From Armatimonadota bacterium (GTDB taxonomy: Bacteria > Sysuimicrobiota > Sysuimicrobiia > Sysuimicrobiales > JACQTN01): a DNA stretch of 6,069 nucleotides. Below, one piece after another: positions 1 through 4,954 of this stretch. Each line of letters opens with the position of its first letter. The first letter of the stretch is position 1. The stretch spans positions 1 to 6,069 of the forward strand of contig JACQTN010000554.1 in assembly GCA_016210785.1 (NCBI GenBank), in the 5' to 3' direction. Both the position numbers and the translations under genes were made by a program. Under the pieces are notes generated by a model. That model made no database searches. It had not been told where the DNA came from and saw only the letters and a list, made by a program, of their open reading frames with translations.

Positions 1-2
1 AC

Positions 3-611
3 CACGTCCGGTTCACGCTGCTGGAGACCGTGGCCGGGTACGCCATCGGCGTGACGCTGGGGCTGCTCGCCGCGCTGGCCGTGGCCCTCACCCCCCGGCT
101 GCACCGGGTCACCCAGCCGTTCCTGATCGCCTTCTACGCCATCCCCAAGATCGCCCTCGCCCCGCTGATCATCATCTGGTTCGGCCTCGGGCTGCTGCCC
201 AAGATCCTGCTGGCCTCGCTCTTCGTCTTCTTCATCGTCTTCCTGAACACGGTGGCCGGCGTGCGCAGCGTCAGCCCGTCGCTGGTGAGCGTGGCGCGGG
301 TCATGGGAGCGGCGCCCCGCGACCTCCTGGCCAAGATTGTCCTGCCCGCCAGCGTGCCCTTCATCATCGCCGCGCTGCGCCTCACGATCCCGTCGGCCAT
401 GATCGGCGCCGTGGTGGGCGAGTTCATCAGCAGCAACCGCGGCCTCGGCTACCTGATCAACGCGGCCAGTTCCCGGTACGAGACGGCGACGGTCTTCGCC
501 GGCATCGGCAGCCTCCTCATCGTGGTGGTGTTGATGGACGTGGCGGTCTCCTGGCTGGAGCGGCGGCTGCTGCGCTGGCGCCCGGCCGGGCAGGCCGCGC
601 AGAGGGTGTGA
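3..611 (+). CDS. ABC transporter permease, SsuC/TauC/ThiX type (5' end missing)
   Basis: This is the inner-membrane permease subunit of an ABC importer in the family that carries nitrate, sulfonate, taurine or thiamine precursors; the substrate cannot be told from this subunit. The reading frame is open to the window edge, and the residues before the first internal GTG (position 30) read like the family's usual 'TLLETVAGYAIGV' stretch, so the gene starts upstream and about 50-60 residues are missing. The visible 202 residues hold several hydrophobic membrane spans. A cytoplasmic EAA loop, through which the permease contacts the ATPase, lies around 'ARVMGAAPRDLLAKIVLPAS'. The C terminus is basic (ERRLLRWR), typical of the family. 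The ATPase and binding protein would be expected outside the window. Nothing links it to the genes downstream, which lie beyond a 500-base gap. Confidence 0.93.
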   Translation, partial: HVRFTLLETVAGYAIGVTLGLLAALAVALTPRLHRVTQPFLIAFYAIPKIALAPLIIIWFGLGLLPKILLASLFVFFIVFLNTVAGVRSVSPSLVSVARVMGAAPRDLLAKIVLPASVPFIIAALRLTIPSAMIGAVVGEFISSNRGLGYLINAASSRYETATVFAGIGSLLIVVVLMDVAVSWLERRLLRWRPAGQAAQRV

Positions 612-660
612 GATACTTCTGGGAGCGCGTCGCGGAAATGTCATGCGTCATTCATGCGCA

Positions 661-680
661 GGACCGGCTTGGCCGGGTCC
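661..680 (+). other. Hairpin downstream of the ABC permease gene
   Basis: GGACCGGC (661-668) can pair with GCCGGGTCC (672-680) around a TTG loop, with one bulged G. It lies 50 bases after the permease stop codon. No T-run follows, so it is not a standard intrinsic terminator; it could stabilise the 3' end of the upstream mRNA. A second, smaller stem, ACCCGC (703-708) with GCGGGT (715-720), lies just beyond it. Confidence 0.35.
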
Positions 681-729
681 GAGCATCACTAGATATTCCG
701 GTACCCGCACCGACGCGGGTGGGGGTCGG

Positions 730-750
730 GGGGAGGGCAAGACCCTCCCC
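730..750 (+). other. Perfect 8-bp GC hairpin
   Basis: GGGGAGGG (730-737) and CCCTCCCC (743-750) form a perfect 8-bp stem around the loop CAAGA. No T-run follows on either strand. The loop and first stem base (CAAGAC) resemble those of the neighbouring repeat hairpin (CAAAGAC), and the two lie only about 20 bases apart, so they may be parts of one composite element. The second copy of that repeat, at the window end, does not carry this upstream hairpin. Confidence 0.5.
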
Positions 751-751
751 A

Positions 752-802
752 CGTCGGACACTTGGAGAAGGGTGGAGTGGCGCAAAGACACTCCACCCTA
801 CC
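752..802 (+). repeat. Dispersed palindromic repeat, copy 1
   Basis: This 51-base element aligns without gaps to 6013-6063, with 44 identities and 7 differences by eye. Its core is a perfect 11-bp inverted repeat: AGGGTGGAGTG (769-779) pairs with CACTCCACCCT (789-799) around the 9-base loop GCGCAAAGA. It ends about 15 bases before the -35 box of the 6S RNA promoter. No T-run follows, so it does not look like a normal terminator. Size and form suit a REP-like element, a very short miniature mobile element or a conserved structured RNA. No target-site duplication was recognised. Confidence 0.75.
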
Positions 803-816
803 TTTGACTTGCCGCG

Positions 817-845
817 TTGAGAATGGGCCGGCTCTGTGCTATGAT
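817..845 (+). promoter_or_regulatory. Housekeeping sigma promoter of the 6S RNA gene
   Basis: The -35 box TTGAGA (817-822) and the -10 box TATGAT (840-845) are separated by exactly 17 bases. Transcription would start around 851-853, which coincides with the first bases of the 6S closing stem. A second -35-like TTGACT at 804-809 has no -10 partner at proper spacing. Confidence 0.85.
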
Positions 846-851
846 GTGGGC

Positions 852-1048
852 GCAGCTCCCTGCGGTGTGCGTGAGCATACCCGTAGTTCCGAGCCAACAC
901 CTCAACACAGGGAGCCCGGCTCTGCGCGCGGAAGGCATGCCTCTGAGGCAACGAGGGGGAGTCCGGAAACCGCGCAGGGGGGCACCCACCTGCCGAGTGC
1001 AGGTTCGGGAACTGCGGTACCACGGCACAATGGGGAGCTGCTCTTTTT
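852..1048 (+). ncRNA. ssrS: 6S RNA
   Basis: This is the regulatory RNA that mimics an open promoter and binds RNA polymerase carrying the housekeeping sigma factor. The ends pair: CAGCTCCC (853-860) with GGGAGCTG (1033-1040), extended by 865-873 with 1021-1028. The next helix is about 10 bp (881-890 with 1008-1017). GAGCC (891-895) then pairs with GGTTC (1002-1006), a pairing also found in E. coli 6S RNA. Beyond this lies the open central bubble. Its 3' side can form the small hairpin ACCTGC/GCAGGT (988-993 with 999-1004), which competes with the GAGCC pairing as in known 6S RNAs. A terminal arm is built from about 918-931 with 970-982. Length (about 190 nt), promoter and the T-run at 1044-1048 all fit. 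The exact ends are inferred; the symbol follows the E. coli gene (bsrA in Bacillus). Confidence 0.9.
1032..1048 (+). terminator. Probable 3' end of 6S RNA
   Basis: The 3' half of the closing stem ends at 1040 and is followed by CTC and then five T (1044-1048). The closing stem plus this T-run could act as an intrinsic terminator, although the two stem halves lie 170 bases apart in sequence. Processing by a nuclease is the alternative. Confidence 0.5.
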
Positions 1049-1112
1049 GTTCGGCGACGGACCGGGTTCTCCTGACAGGGTACGCGGTCACTCCTGCCGA
1101 AGTTGATGACTC

Positions 1113-1346
1113 ATGGAGGTGTGGCTCGTCACGCTCACGGGGCAGCGCGCCGGGCGTCCGTGCCTGTTCTACGCGGTGGTGGCGGGACCGCCGGAGCGGG
1201 TGGACGCGCTGGCGAACATGGAGGCGCATCTGCAGGATCCCGCCTGGCGGTGGTCGGGCAGCGCCCAGATGTCCCGCGTGGACGACGAGGCCGATGAGCC
1301 CGGTATCGTGTGGGCCGCATTCCAGCGTACGGACGAGGCGGGGTGA
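1113..1346 (+). CDS. Small hypothetical protein (77 aa)
   Basis: I do not recognise a family. The predicted protein is 77 residues, acidic in its second half (VDDEADEP), with a hydrophobic N-terminal strand (VWLVTLTG) and a second one (CLFYAVVAG). This pattern suits a small alpha/beta domain, and there is no signal peptide or membrane span. The residue mix is balanced rather than the Arg/Ala/Gly-rich pattern of frame shadows in GC-rich DNA, which favours real coding. Against it, no Shine-Dalgarno sequence precedes ATG 1113 and no good promoter was found. It starts 65 bases after the 6S RNA T-run, so it may be translated from read-through RNA. It ends 118 bases before the next gene. Confidence 0.5.
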   Translation: MEVWLVTLTGQRAGRPCLFYAVVAGPPERVDALANMEAHLQDPAWRWSGSAQMSRVDDEADEPGIVWAAFQRTDEAG

Positions 1347-1464
1347 TGCGCATCCGGCCGGCGGCCAACCCGGCGACCGCCCCGGCCGTCTGACAGTCGT
1401 GTAGAGCGGCGCCAGAGGGTGGATGCCTTCGGCGCCGGACGCAATCGCGGGGGGAGGTATCGGG

Positions 1465-2082
1465 ATGAAGCGGACAGCAGCGGCGCCGGCGGCGGTTGTG
1501 CTGCTGGCATGGGGACTGCTGGCAGCCGGCATAGTTCCGGCCGGCGCGGCGCCCGACGACGCCGAGCGGACGGTGGGCACGATCCAGTCCGTGGCGGCGG
1601 ACGGCATCACCCTCACCACCAGAAGCGGCGGCCAGGTCAAGGTGAAGACCACCGCCGAGACGCGGATCACCAACCGCGTGGCGGCCAAGCTGGAGGAGAT
1701 CAAGCGCGACGACTTCGTGGCCGTCACCGCGAAGAAAGAAGCCGATGGGTCACTGGTGGCGGTATCCATCAACATCTTCCCGCCGCAGTTGAAAGGGCAG
1801 ATCCGGGAAGGGCAGTGGCCGATGGAGTCGGGCAACATCATGACCAACGCCATCGTCACCCAGTACGTGAGCCGCGTGGAAGGCCGGACTCTTCACCTGA
1901 AGCACAAAGAAGGGACGGCGACCATCAAGGTGCCGAAGGAGACGGAGATCCACCGGATCGTCTTGATCAAGGTCGCGGACCTGAAGCCGGGGATGAGCGT
2001 CTTCGTGCGGGGCACCCGGGGCGCCGATGGCACCGTGGTCGCGGCGACCATCTCGGTGACGCCGGCCCAGGCACGGCAATAG
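1465..2082 (+). CDS. Exported protein with two DUF5666-like repeats
   Basis: This is a predicted secreted protein of 205 residues with no known enzymatic role. The start at ATG 1465 is chosen because GGGAGGT (1452-1458) sits at proper spacing and because it opens a good signal peptide: MKRT, a hydrophobic stretch (AVVLLAWGLLAAGI), and a probable cleavage near AGAA at about residue 30. The upstream in-frame ATG at 1423 would put extra residues before the signal. The mature part has two similar beta-rich modules: GTIQSVAADGITLTT to DGSLVAVSINI, and YVSRVEGRTLHLKH to DGTVVAATISV. Both share the plan 'G/V-x-R-x-L-T-L ... T-x-I ... I/L-K-x-D/G-x-V-x-V ... DG-x-x-V-A'. This is the pattern of DUF5666-type domains, small beta-barrels in bacterial envelope proteins. 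The linker (REGQWPMESGN) is unrelated to either module. Family assignment is by eye. Confidence 0.8.
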   Translation: MKRTAAAPAAVVLLAWGLLAAGIVPAGAAPDDAERTVGTIQSVAADGITLTTRSGGQVKVKTTAETRITNRVAAKLEEIKRDDFVAVTAKKEADGSLVAVSINIFPPQLKGQIREGQWPMESGNIMTNAIVTQYVSRVEGRTLHLKHKEGTATIKVPKETEIHRIVLIKVADLKPGMSVFVRGTRGADGTVVAATISVTPAQARQ

Positions 2083-2111
2083 GCCGGAGCCGCGCCGACG
2101 GCGTGCCGGCC
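2082..2111 (+). terminator. Possible weak terminator after the DUF5666-like gene
   Basis: GGCCGG (2082-2087) pairs with CCGGCC (2106-2111), and inside it CGCC (2093-2096) pairs with GGCG (2100-2103). The hairpin begins on the last base of the stop codon. No T-run follows, so it may be only a stabilising structure or a Rho-independent terminator of non-standard type. Confidence 0.3.
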
Positions 2112-2205
2112 GCCACCTCCATCGCGGAGATGTGGGGCCGGAGGCTGTAGGGCGCGATCACGCGAGTCTCGCAGGGCTGCACGGCGGCGGGGCGAGGGCG
2201 CCGTG

Positions 2206-2221
2206 TGCTACACTAAATAGC
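2206..2221 (+). promoter_or_regulatory. Extended -10 promoter of rarA (leaderless start)
   Basis: TGC (2206-2208) followed by TACACT (2209-2214) forms an extended -10 element. Initiation 7 bases after the last base of the hexamer falls at 2221-2222, which is the rarA ATG itself. The -35 region, about 17 bases upstream, is all G and C and shows no consensus. No Shine-Dalgarno sequence lies before the ATG, consistent with a leaderless mRNA. Confidence 0.6.
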
Positions 2222-3583
2222 ATGGAACTCTTCGCCCACAGCGCCCGCGACCGGCGCGCGAAAGAGGCGCCGCTGGCGGCCAGGATGAGGCCGGACTCGC
2301 TGGACGAGTTCGTCGGCCAGGAGCACCTGATCGGGCCCGGCCGCTTGCTGCGGCGAGCCATCGAGGCGGACCAGCTTTCCTCCCTCGTCCTGTGGGGACC
2401 GCCCGGCACGGGCAAGACGACGCTCGCCCACATCATCGCCCGCCTCACCCACTCCCACTTCGCCCCCGTGAACGCGGTGACCGCGGGCGTGGCGGACCTC
2501 AAGCGGATCATCGAAGAGGCGAAGGAGCGCCACGCTCTGCACAACCGGCGGACGATCCTCTTCATTGACGAGATCCACCGCTTCAACAAAGCGCAGCAGG
2601 ACGTGCTGCTCCCGCACGTCGAGGACGGGACCGTGGTGCTGATCGGCGCCACGACCGAGAACCCCTTCTTTGAGGTCAACGCCACCCTGGTCTCCCGCTC
2701 CCGTGTCTTTCAACTGGAGCCGCTGCGCTCGGAGCACCTGCAGACCATCATCGCGCGGGCGCTGGCGGATGAGGGCCGGGGGTTGGGAGGGGTGCGGATC
2801 GCGCTGGACGGGGACGCCCTGGCCCACCTGGTGGACGTCGCCAACGGCGACGCGCGCGTCGCCCTGAACCTGCTGGAGCTGGCGGCCATGACCACGCCGC
2901 CGGCCCAGGAGGGCGTGCGGCGCGTGACGCTGGCGGCGGTAGAGGAGGCCAGCCAGCGCCGGGCCGTCCTCTACGACCGGGAGGGCGACGCCCACTACGA
3001 CGCCATCTCCGCCTTCATCAAGAGCATGCGCGGCTCCGACCCCGACGCGGCCGTGTACTGGCTGGCCCGCATGCTGTACGCCGGTGAGGACCCGCGGTTC
3101 ATCGCGCGGCGGATGGTGGTGCATGCGGCGGAGGACGTGGGCCTGGCCGATCCCATGGCGCTATTGGTAGCCACGGCCGCGGCGCACGCCGTGGAGTACG
3201 TGGGGCTGCCGGAGGCGCGCATCCCCCTGACGGAGGCGGCCATTTACATCGCCACCGCGCCCAAGAGCAACGCGGTCGTCGAGGCCATCGGCCGGGCGAT
3301 GCACGACGTGGAGCAACGGCGGGCCGAGCCGGTGCCGCGCCACCTGCGCGACAGCAGCCATTCCCAGGTGAAGGCCCAGATGGGCCACGGTGAGGGATAC
3401 CGGTACGCGCACGACTATCCCGGCCGCTTCGTCGTGCAGCAGTACCTGCCCGACAACCTGCAGGACTCCATCTACTACGAGCCCTCTGACTCCGGGCACG
3501 AGGTGGAGATCCGCCGGCGCCTGGAGAAGTGGTGGCAGGGCGTCAAGCGCTACCGAGACCGCGGCAAGCCCTCCGCAGAGTAA
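2222..3583 (+). CDS. rarA: Replication-associated recombination protein RarA (MgsA), AAA+ ATPase
   Basis: RarA is a DNA-dependent AAA+ ATPase of the clamp-loader type that works at stalled replication forks; relatives are E. coli RarA/MgsA, Bacillus YrvN and eukaryotic Mgs1/WRNIP1. The protein has 453 residues, the usual length. After the family's N terminus (APLAARMRPDSLDEFVGQEHL) come Walker A GPPGTGKTT (59-67), Walker B ILFIDEIH (DE at 116-117), sensor 1 GATTENP (142-148), the arginine-finger segment SRSRVF (158-163) and sensor 2 GDARVALNLLE (209-219). The C-terminal tetramerisation half begins near KSMRGSDPDAA (267-277) and contains RRMVVHAAEDVGLADP. The start at 2222 (MELFAHS) is preferred over the in-frame ATG at 2132: the extra 30 residues do not match the family, and the promoter overlaps that stretch. 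No motif is missing or disrupted. It seems to be transcribed alone. Confidence 0.97.
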   Translation: MELFAHSARDRRAKEAPLAARMRPDSLDEFVGQEHLIGPGRLLRRAIEADQLSSLVLWGPPGTGKTTLAHIIARLTHSHFAPVNAVTAGVADLKRIIEEAKERHALHNRRTILFIDEIHRFNKAQQDVLLPHVEDGTVVLIGATTENPFFEVNATLVSRSRVFQLEPLRSEHLQTIIARALADEGRGLGGVRIALDGDALAHLVDVANGDARVALNLLELAAMTTPPAQEGVRRVTLAAVEEASQRRAVLYDREGDAHYDAISAFIKSMRGSDPDAAVYWLARMLYAGEDPRFIARRMVVHAAEDVGLADPMALLVATAAAHAVEYVGLPEARIPLTEAAIYIATAPKSNAVVEAIGRAMHDVEQRRAEPVPRHLRDSSHSQVKAQMGHGEGYRYAHDYPGRFVVQQYLPDNLQDSIYYEPSDSGHEVEIRRRLEKWWQGVKRYRDRGKPSAE

Positions 3584-3593
3584 CCGTTTCTCT

Positions 3594-3610
3594 CCTCCCC
3601 GCAGGGGAGG
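3594..3610 (+). other. Perfect 7-bp hairpin after rarA
   Basis: CCTCCCC (3594-3600) pairs with GGGGAGG (3604-3610) around the loop GCA, 10 bases after the rarA stop. Two further outer pairs form beyond one mismatch. There is no T-run downstream, so termination is uncertain; it may protect the rarA mRNA 3' end. Confidence 0.4.
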
Positions 3611-3647
3611 TGAAAGACTCGATCAGCACTCTCATGGGTGTCGCAAT

Positions 3648-3667
3648 GCGCGGCATCAGCGCCGCGC
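3648..3667 (+). other. Perfect 7-bp inverted repeat upstream of the mnmA promoter
   Basis: GCGCGGC (3648-3654) and GCCGCGC (3661-3667) are separated by the six bases ATCAGC. The element ends 11 bases before the -35 box of the mnmA promoter, so it could be either an RNA hairpin ending the rarA transcript or a protein-binding site. No T-run follows. Confidence 0.35.
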
Positions 3668-3678
3668 GGAGGTGCGGT

Positions 3679-3707
3679 TTGACACCCCCTGGGGCCTTTG
3701 TTATGAT
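3679..3707 (+). promoter_or_regulatory. Strong housekeeping promoter of the mnmA operon
   Basis: The -35 box TTGACA (3679-3684) matches consensus exactly. The -10 box TATGAT (3702-3707) lies after an exact 17-base spacer. The expected start is about 3713-3715, giving a leader of roughly 68 bases before mnmA. The -10 and spacer length equal those of the 6S RNA promoter. Confidence 0.85.
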
Positions 3708-3723
3708 GGGGTCGAGCCTGGGG

Positions 3724-3765
3724 GCCGCATCATGACTGGCGTTCAGCCACGCGGCTTTGTTTGTT
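3724..3765 (+). promoter_or_regulatory. Terminator-like hairpin in the mnmA leader (possible attenuator)
   Basis: GCCGC (3724-3728) can pair with GCGGC (3751-3755). Inside it TGGC (3737-3740) pairs with GCCA (3746-3749). The outer stem is followed at once by TTTGTTTGTT (3756-3765), and the mnmA Shine-Dalgarno sequence comes next. The layout, promoter then hairpin then T-rich run then gene, is that of a leader attenuator. The stem is short and interrupted, so it would be leaky at best. No known riboswitch or T-box was recognised. Confidence 0.4.
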
Positions 3766-3781
3766 CGGAGGGACTTTTCGG

Positions 3782-4924
3782 ATGGCCCGGATTGCCGTTG
3801 CCATGAGCGGCGGGGTGGACAGTTCGGTCGCGGCCGGCGTCCTGGCGGCGCAGGGCCACCAGGTGATCGGGTTTACGCTGAACCTGTGGCCCGCCTGGCT
3901 CACCGGCGAGACCGACGCGGCGGCGAAGGCGTGCTGCGGTGTGGGCGCCGTGGAGGACGCGCGCGCCGTGGCGCGCCGGCTGGGCATCCGCCACTACGTC
4001 CTCAACGTGCGCGAGGAGTTCCAGCGCGCGGTCATCGACTACTTCTGCGACGAGTACACGGAGGGGAGAACTCCCAACCCCTGCATCGCCTGCAACCGCG
4101 CGGTGAAGTTCTCTCTCCTCTTGAACAAGGCGCTGGGGCTGGGGTTTGACTATCTCGCCACGGGACACTACGCGCGCGTCCGCTACGACGAGACCCGGGG
4201 CCGCTACCTGTTGCTGCGCGCCGCGGACGCGCGCAAGGATCAAGGGTACGTCCTCTACGGTCTCACCCAGGGTCAGCTGGCGCGCCTGACGCTGCCGGTG
4301 GGGGAACTGGACAAGGCGCGGACGCGTCGGATTGCCGGGGAGATGGGGCTTCCGGTGGCCGACAAGCCCGACAGCCAGGAGATCTGCTTCGTGCCGGGCG
4401 GCGACTACCGGGAGGTGGTCCGCTTCCTGCGCCCGGAGGCGATGCGGCCCGGGCCGATCCTGGACACGTCCGGGCGGGTGCTGGGCGAGCACCGCGGGAT
4501 GGCCGGGTACACCGTCGGGCAGCGGCGCGGGCTGGGCCTGGCCGCGGAGCGTCCCTTCTACGTCGTGGCGCTGGACACCTCGCGCAACGCGGTGATCGTC
4601 GGCGGCGAGACTGAACTTCTCTCCGACGAGTTGGAGGCGGACGGCGTCAACTGGATTGCCGTGGAAAGCCTCGACGACCCGCGCCGCTGCACCGCGCGCA
4701 TCCGCCATGCTGCCCGCGAGATCCCGGCGGAGGTGGCGCCGCTTCCCAGAGGGCGCGTGCGCGTGCGCTTCGACGAGCCCCAGCGCGCCGTCACGCCGGG
4801 CCAGGCGGTCTGCTTCTACAACGGCGACGTGGTGCTGGGCGGCGGCACCATCGTGCGCGCTCGCGGGGTGGCTGAGCGGGCGCGATTCAATTCCCACGCC
4901 CAGGAAGCGCTGCCGGTGGGGTGA
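3782..4924 (+). CDS. mnmA: tRNA-uridine 2-sulfurtransferase MnmA (TrmU)
   Basis: MnmA uses ATP to adenylate, then thiolate, uridine 34 of the tRNAs for Lys, Glu and Gln, giving 2-thiouridine; the sulfur comes from a cysteine desulfurase, directly or through relay proteins. The product has 380 residues, the usual size. The PP-loop ATP-binding motif SGGVDSS is at residues 9-15. The two catalytic cysteines are visible: Cys101 in TPNPCIACN and Cys202 in DSQEICFVPGGDY. The tRNA-binding GHYAR and KDQGYVLYG segments lie between them. The C-terminal beta domain contains MAGYTVGQRRGLG. The start at ATG 3782 is chosen because GGAGGG (3767-3772) lies 9 bases upstream and the protein then begins MARIAVAMSGG, as in the family. 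It is the first gene of a probable three-gene operon. No cysteine desulfurase gene accompanies it, unlike in many Bacillota. Confidence 0.97.
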   Translation: MARIAVAMSGGVDSSVAAGVLAAQGHQVIGFTLNLWPAWLTGETDAAAKACCGVGAVEDARAVARRLGIRHYVLNVREEFQRAVIDYFCDEYTEGRTPNPCIACNRAVKFSLLLNKALGLGFDYLATGHYARVRYDETRGRYLLLRAADARKDQGYVLYGLTQGQLARLTLPVGELDKARTRRIAGEMGLPVADKPDSQEICFVPGGDYREVVRFLRPEAMRPGPILDTSGRVLGEHRGMAGYTVGQRRGLGLAAERPFYVVALDTSRNAVIVGGETELLSDELEADGVNWIAVESLDDPRRCTARIRHAAREIPAEVAPLPRGRVRVRFDEPQRAVTPGQAVCFYNGDVVLGGGTIVRARGVAERARFNSHAQEALPVG

Positions 4925-4954
4925 CTGGGGTCGGGTGAGCGGAGGGAGAACGCC

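Noticed and set aside
641..658. Direct repeat TCATGCG spaced by one helical turn (641-647 and 652-658)
   Set aside because: At 7 bases and only two copies it may be chance, and no promoter lies close enough to support an operator.
764..785. Resemblance of AAGGGTGGAGTGGCG to the T-box consensus AGGGTGGNACCGCG
   Set aside because: The ACCGCG part is absent. There is no specifier stem or terminator/antiterminator pair, and the motif is explained by the perfect hairpin. The same applies to the second copy.
804..809. TTGACT as a -35 box for the 6S gene
   Set aside because: It lies 30 bases from the TATGAT box, and no -10 occurs 16-18 bases downstream; TTGAGA at 817-822 fits exactly.
608..820. 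Open frame of 70 codons after the ABC permease, and the frame at 762-1106
   Set aside because: They translate the hairpin repeats, the 6S promoter and part of the 6S RNA, and have low-complexity composition.
1072..1100. CTGACA as a -35 box for the small ORF at 1113
   Set aside because: The sequence 17 bases downstream (TGCCGA) is not a -10 box.
1346..1393. Tiny ORF (15 codons) whose ATG overlaps the stop of the 77-residue ORF
   Set aside because: It is very short, Ala/Pro/Arg-rich and without family features; the TGATG overlap alone is not enough.
798..1859. Long open frame of 353 codons on the minus strand, with other long minus-strand frames elsewhere
   Set aside because: It runs across the 6S RNA gene and opposite the DUF5666-like gene. 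Its composition is the Arg/Pro/Ser/Ala-rich type of non-coding frames in GC-rich DNA, and it resembles no family.
2132..2221. Upstream in-frame ATG for rarA adding 30 residues
   Set aside because: The added residues do not resemble RarA N termini, and the -10 element lies inside this stretch.
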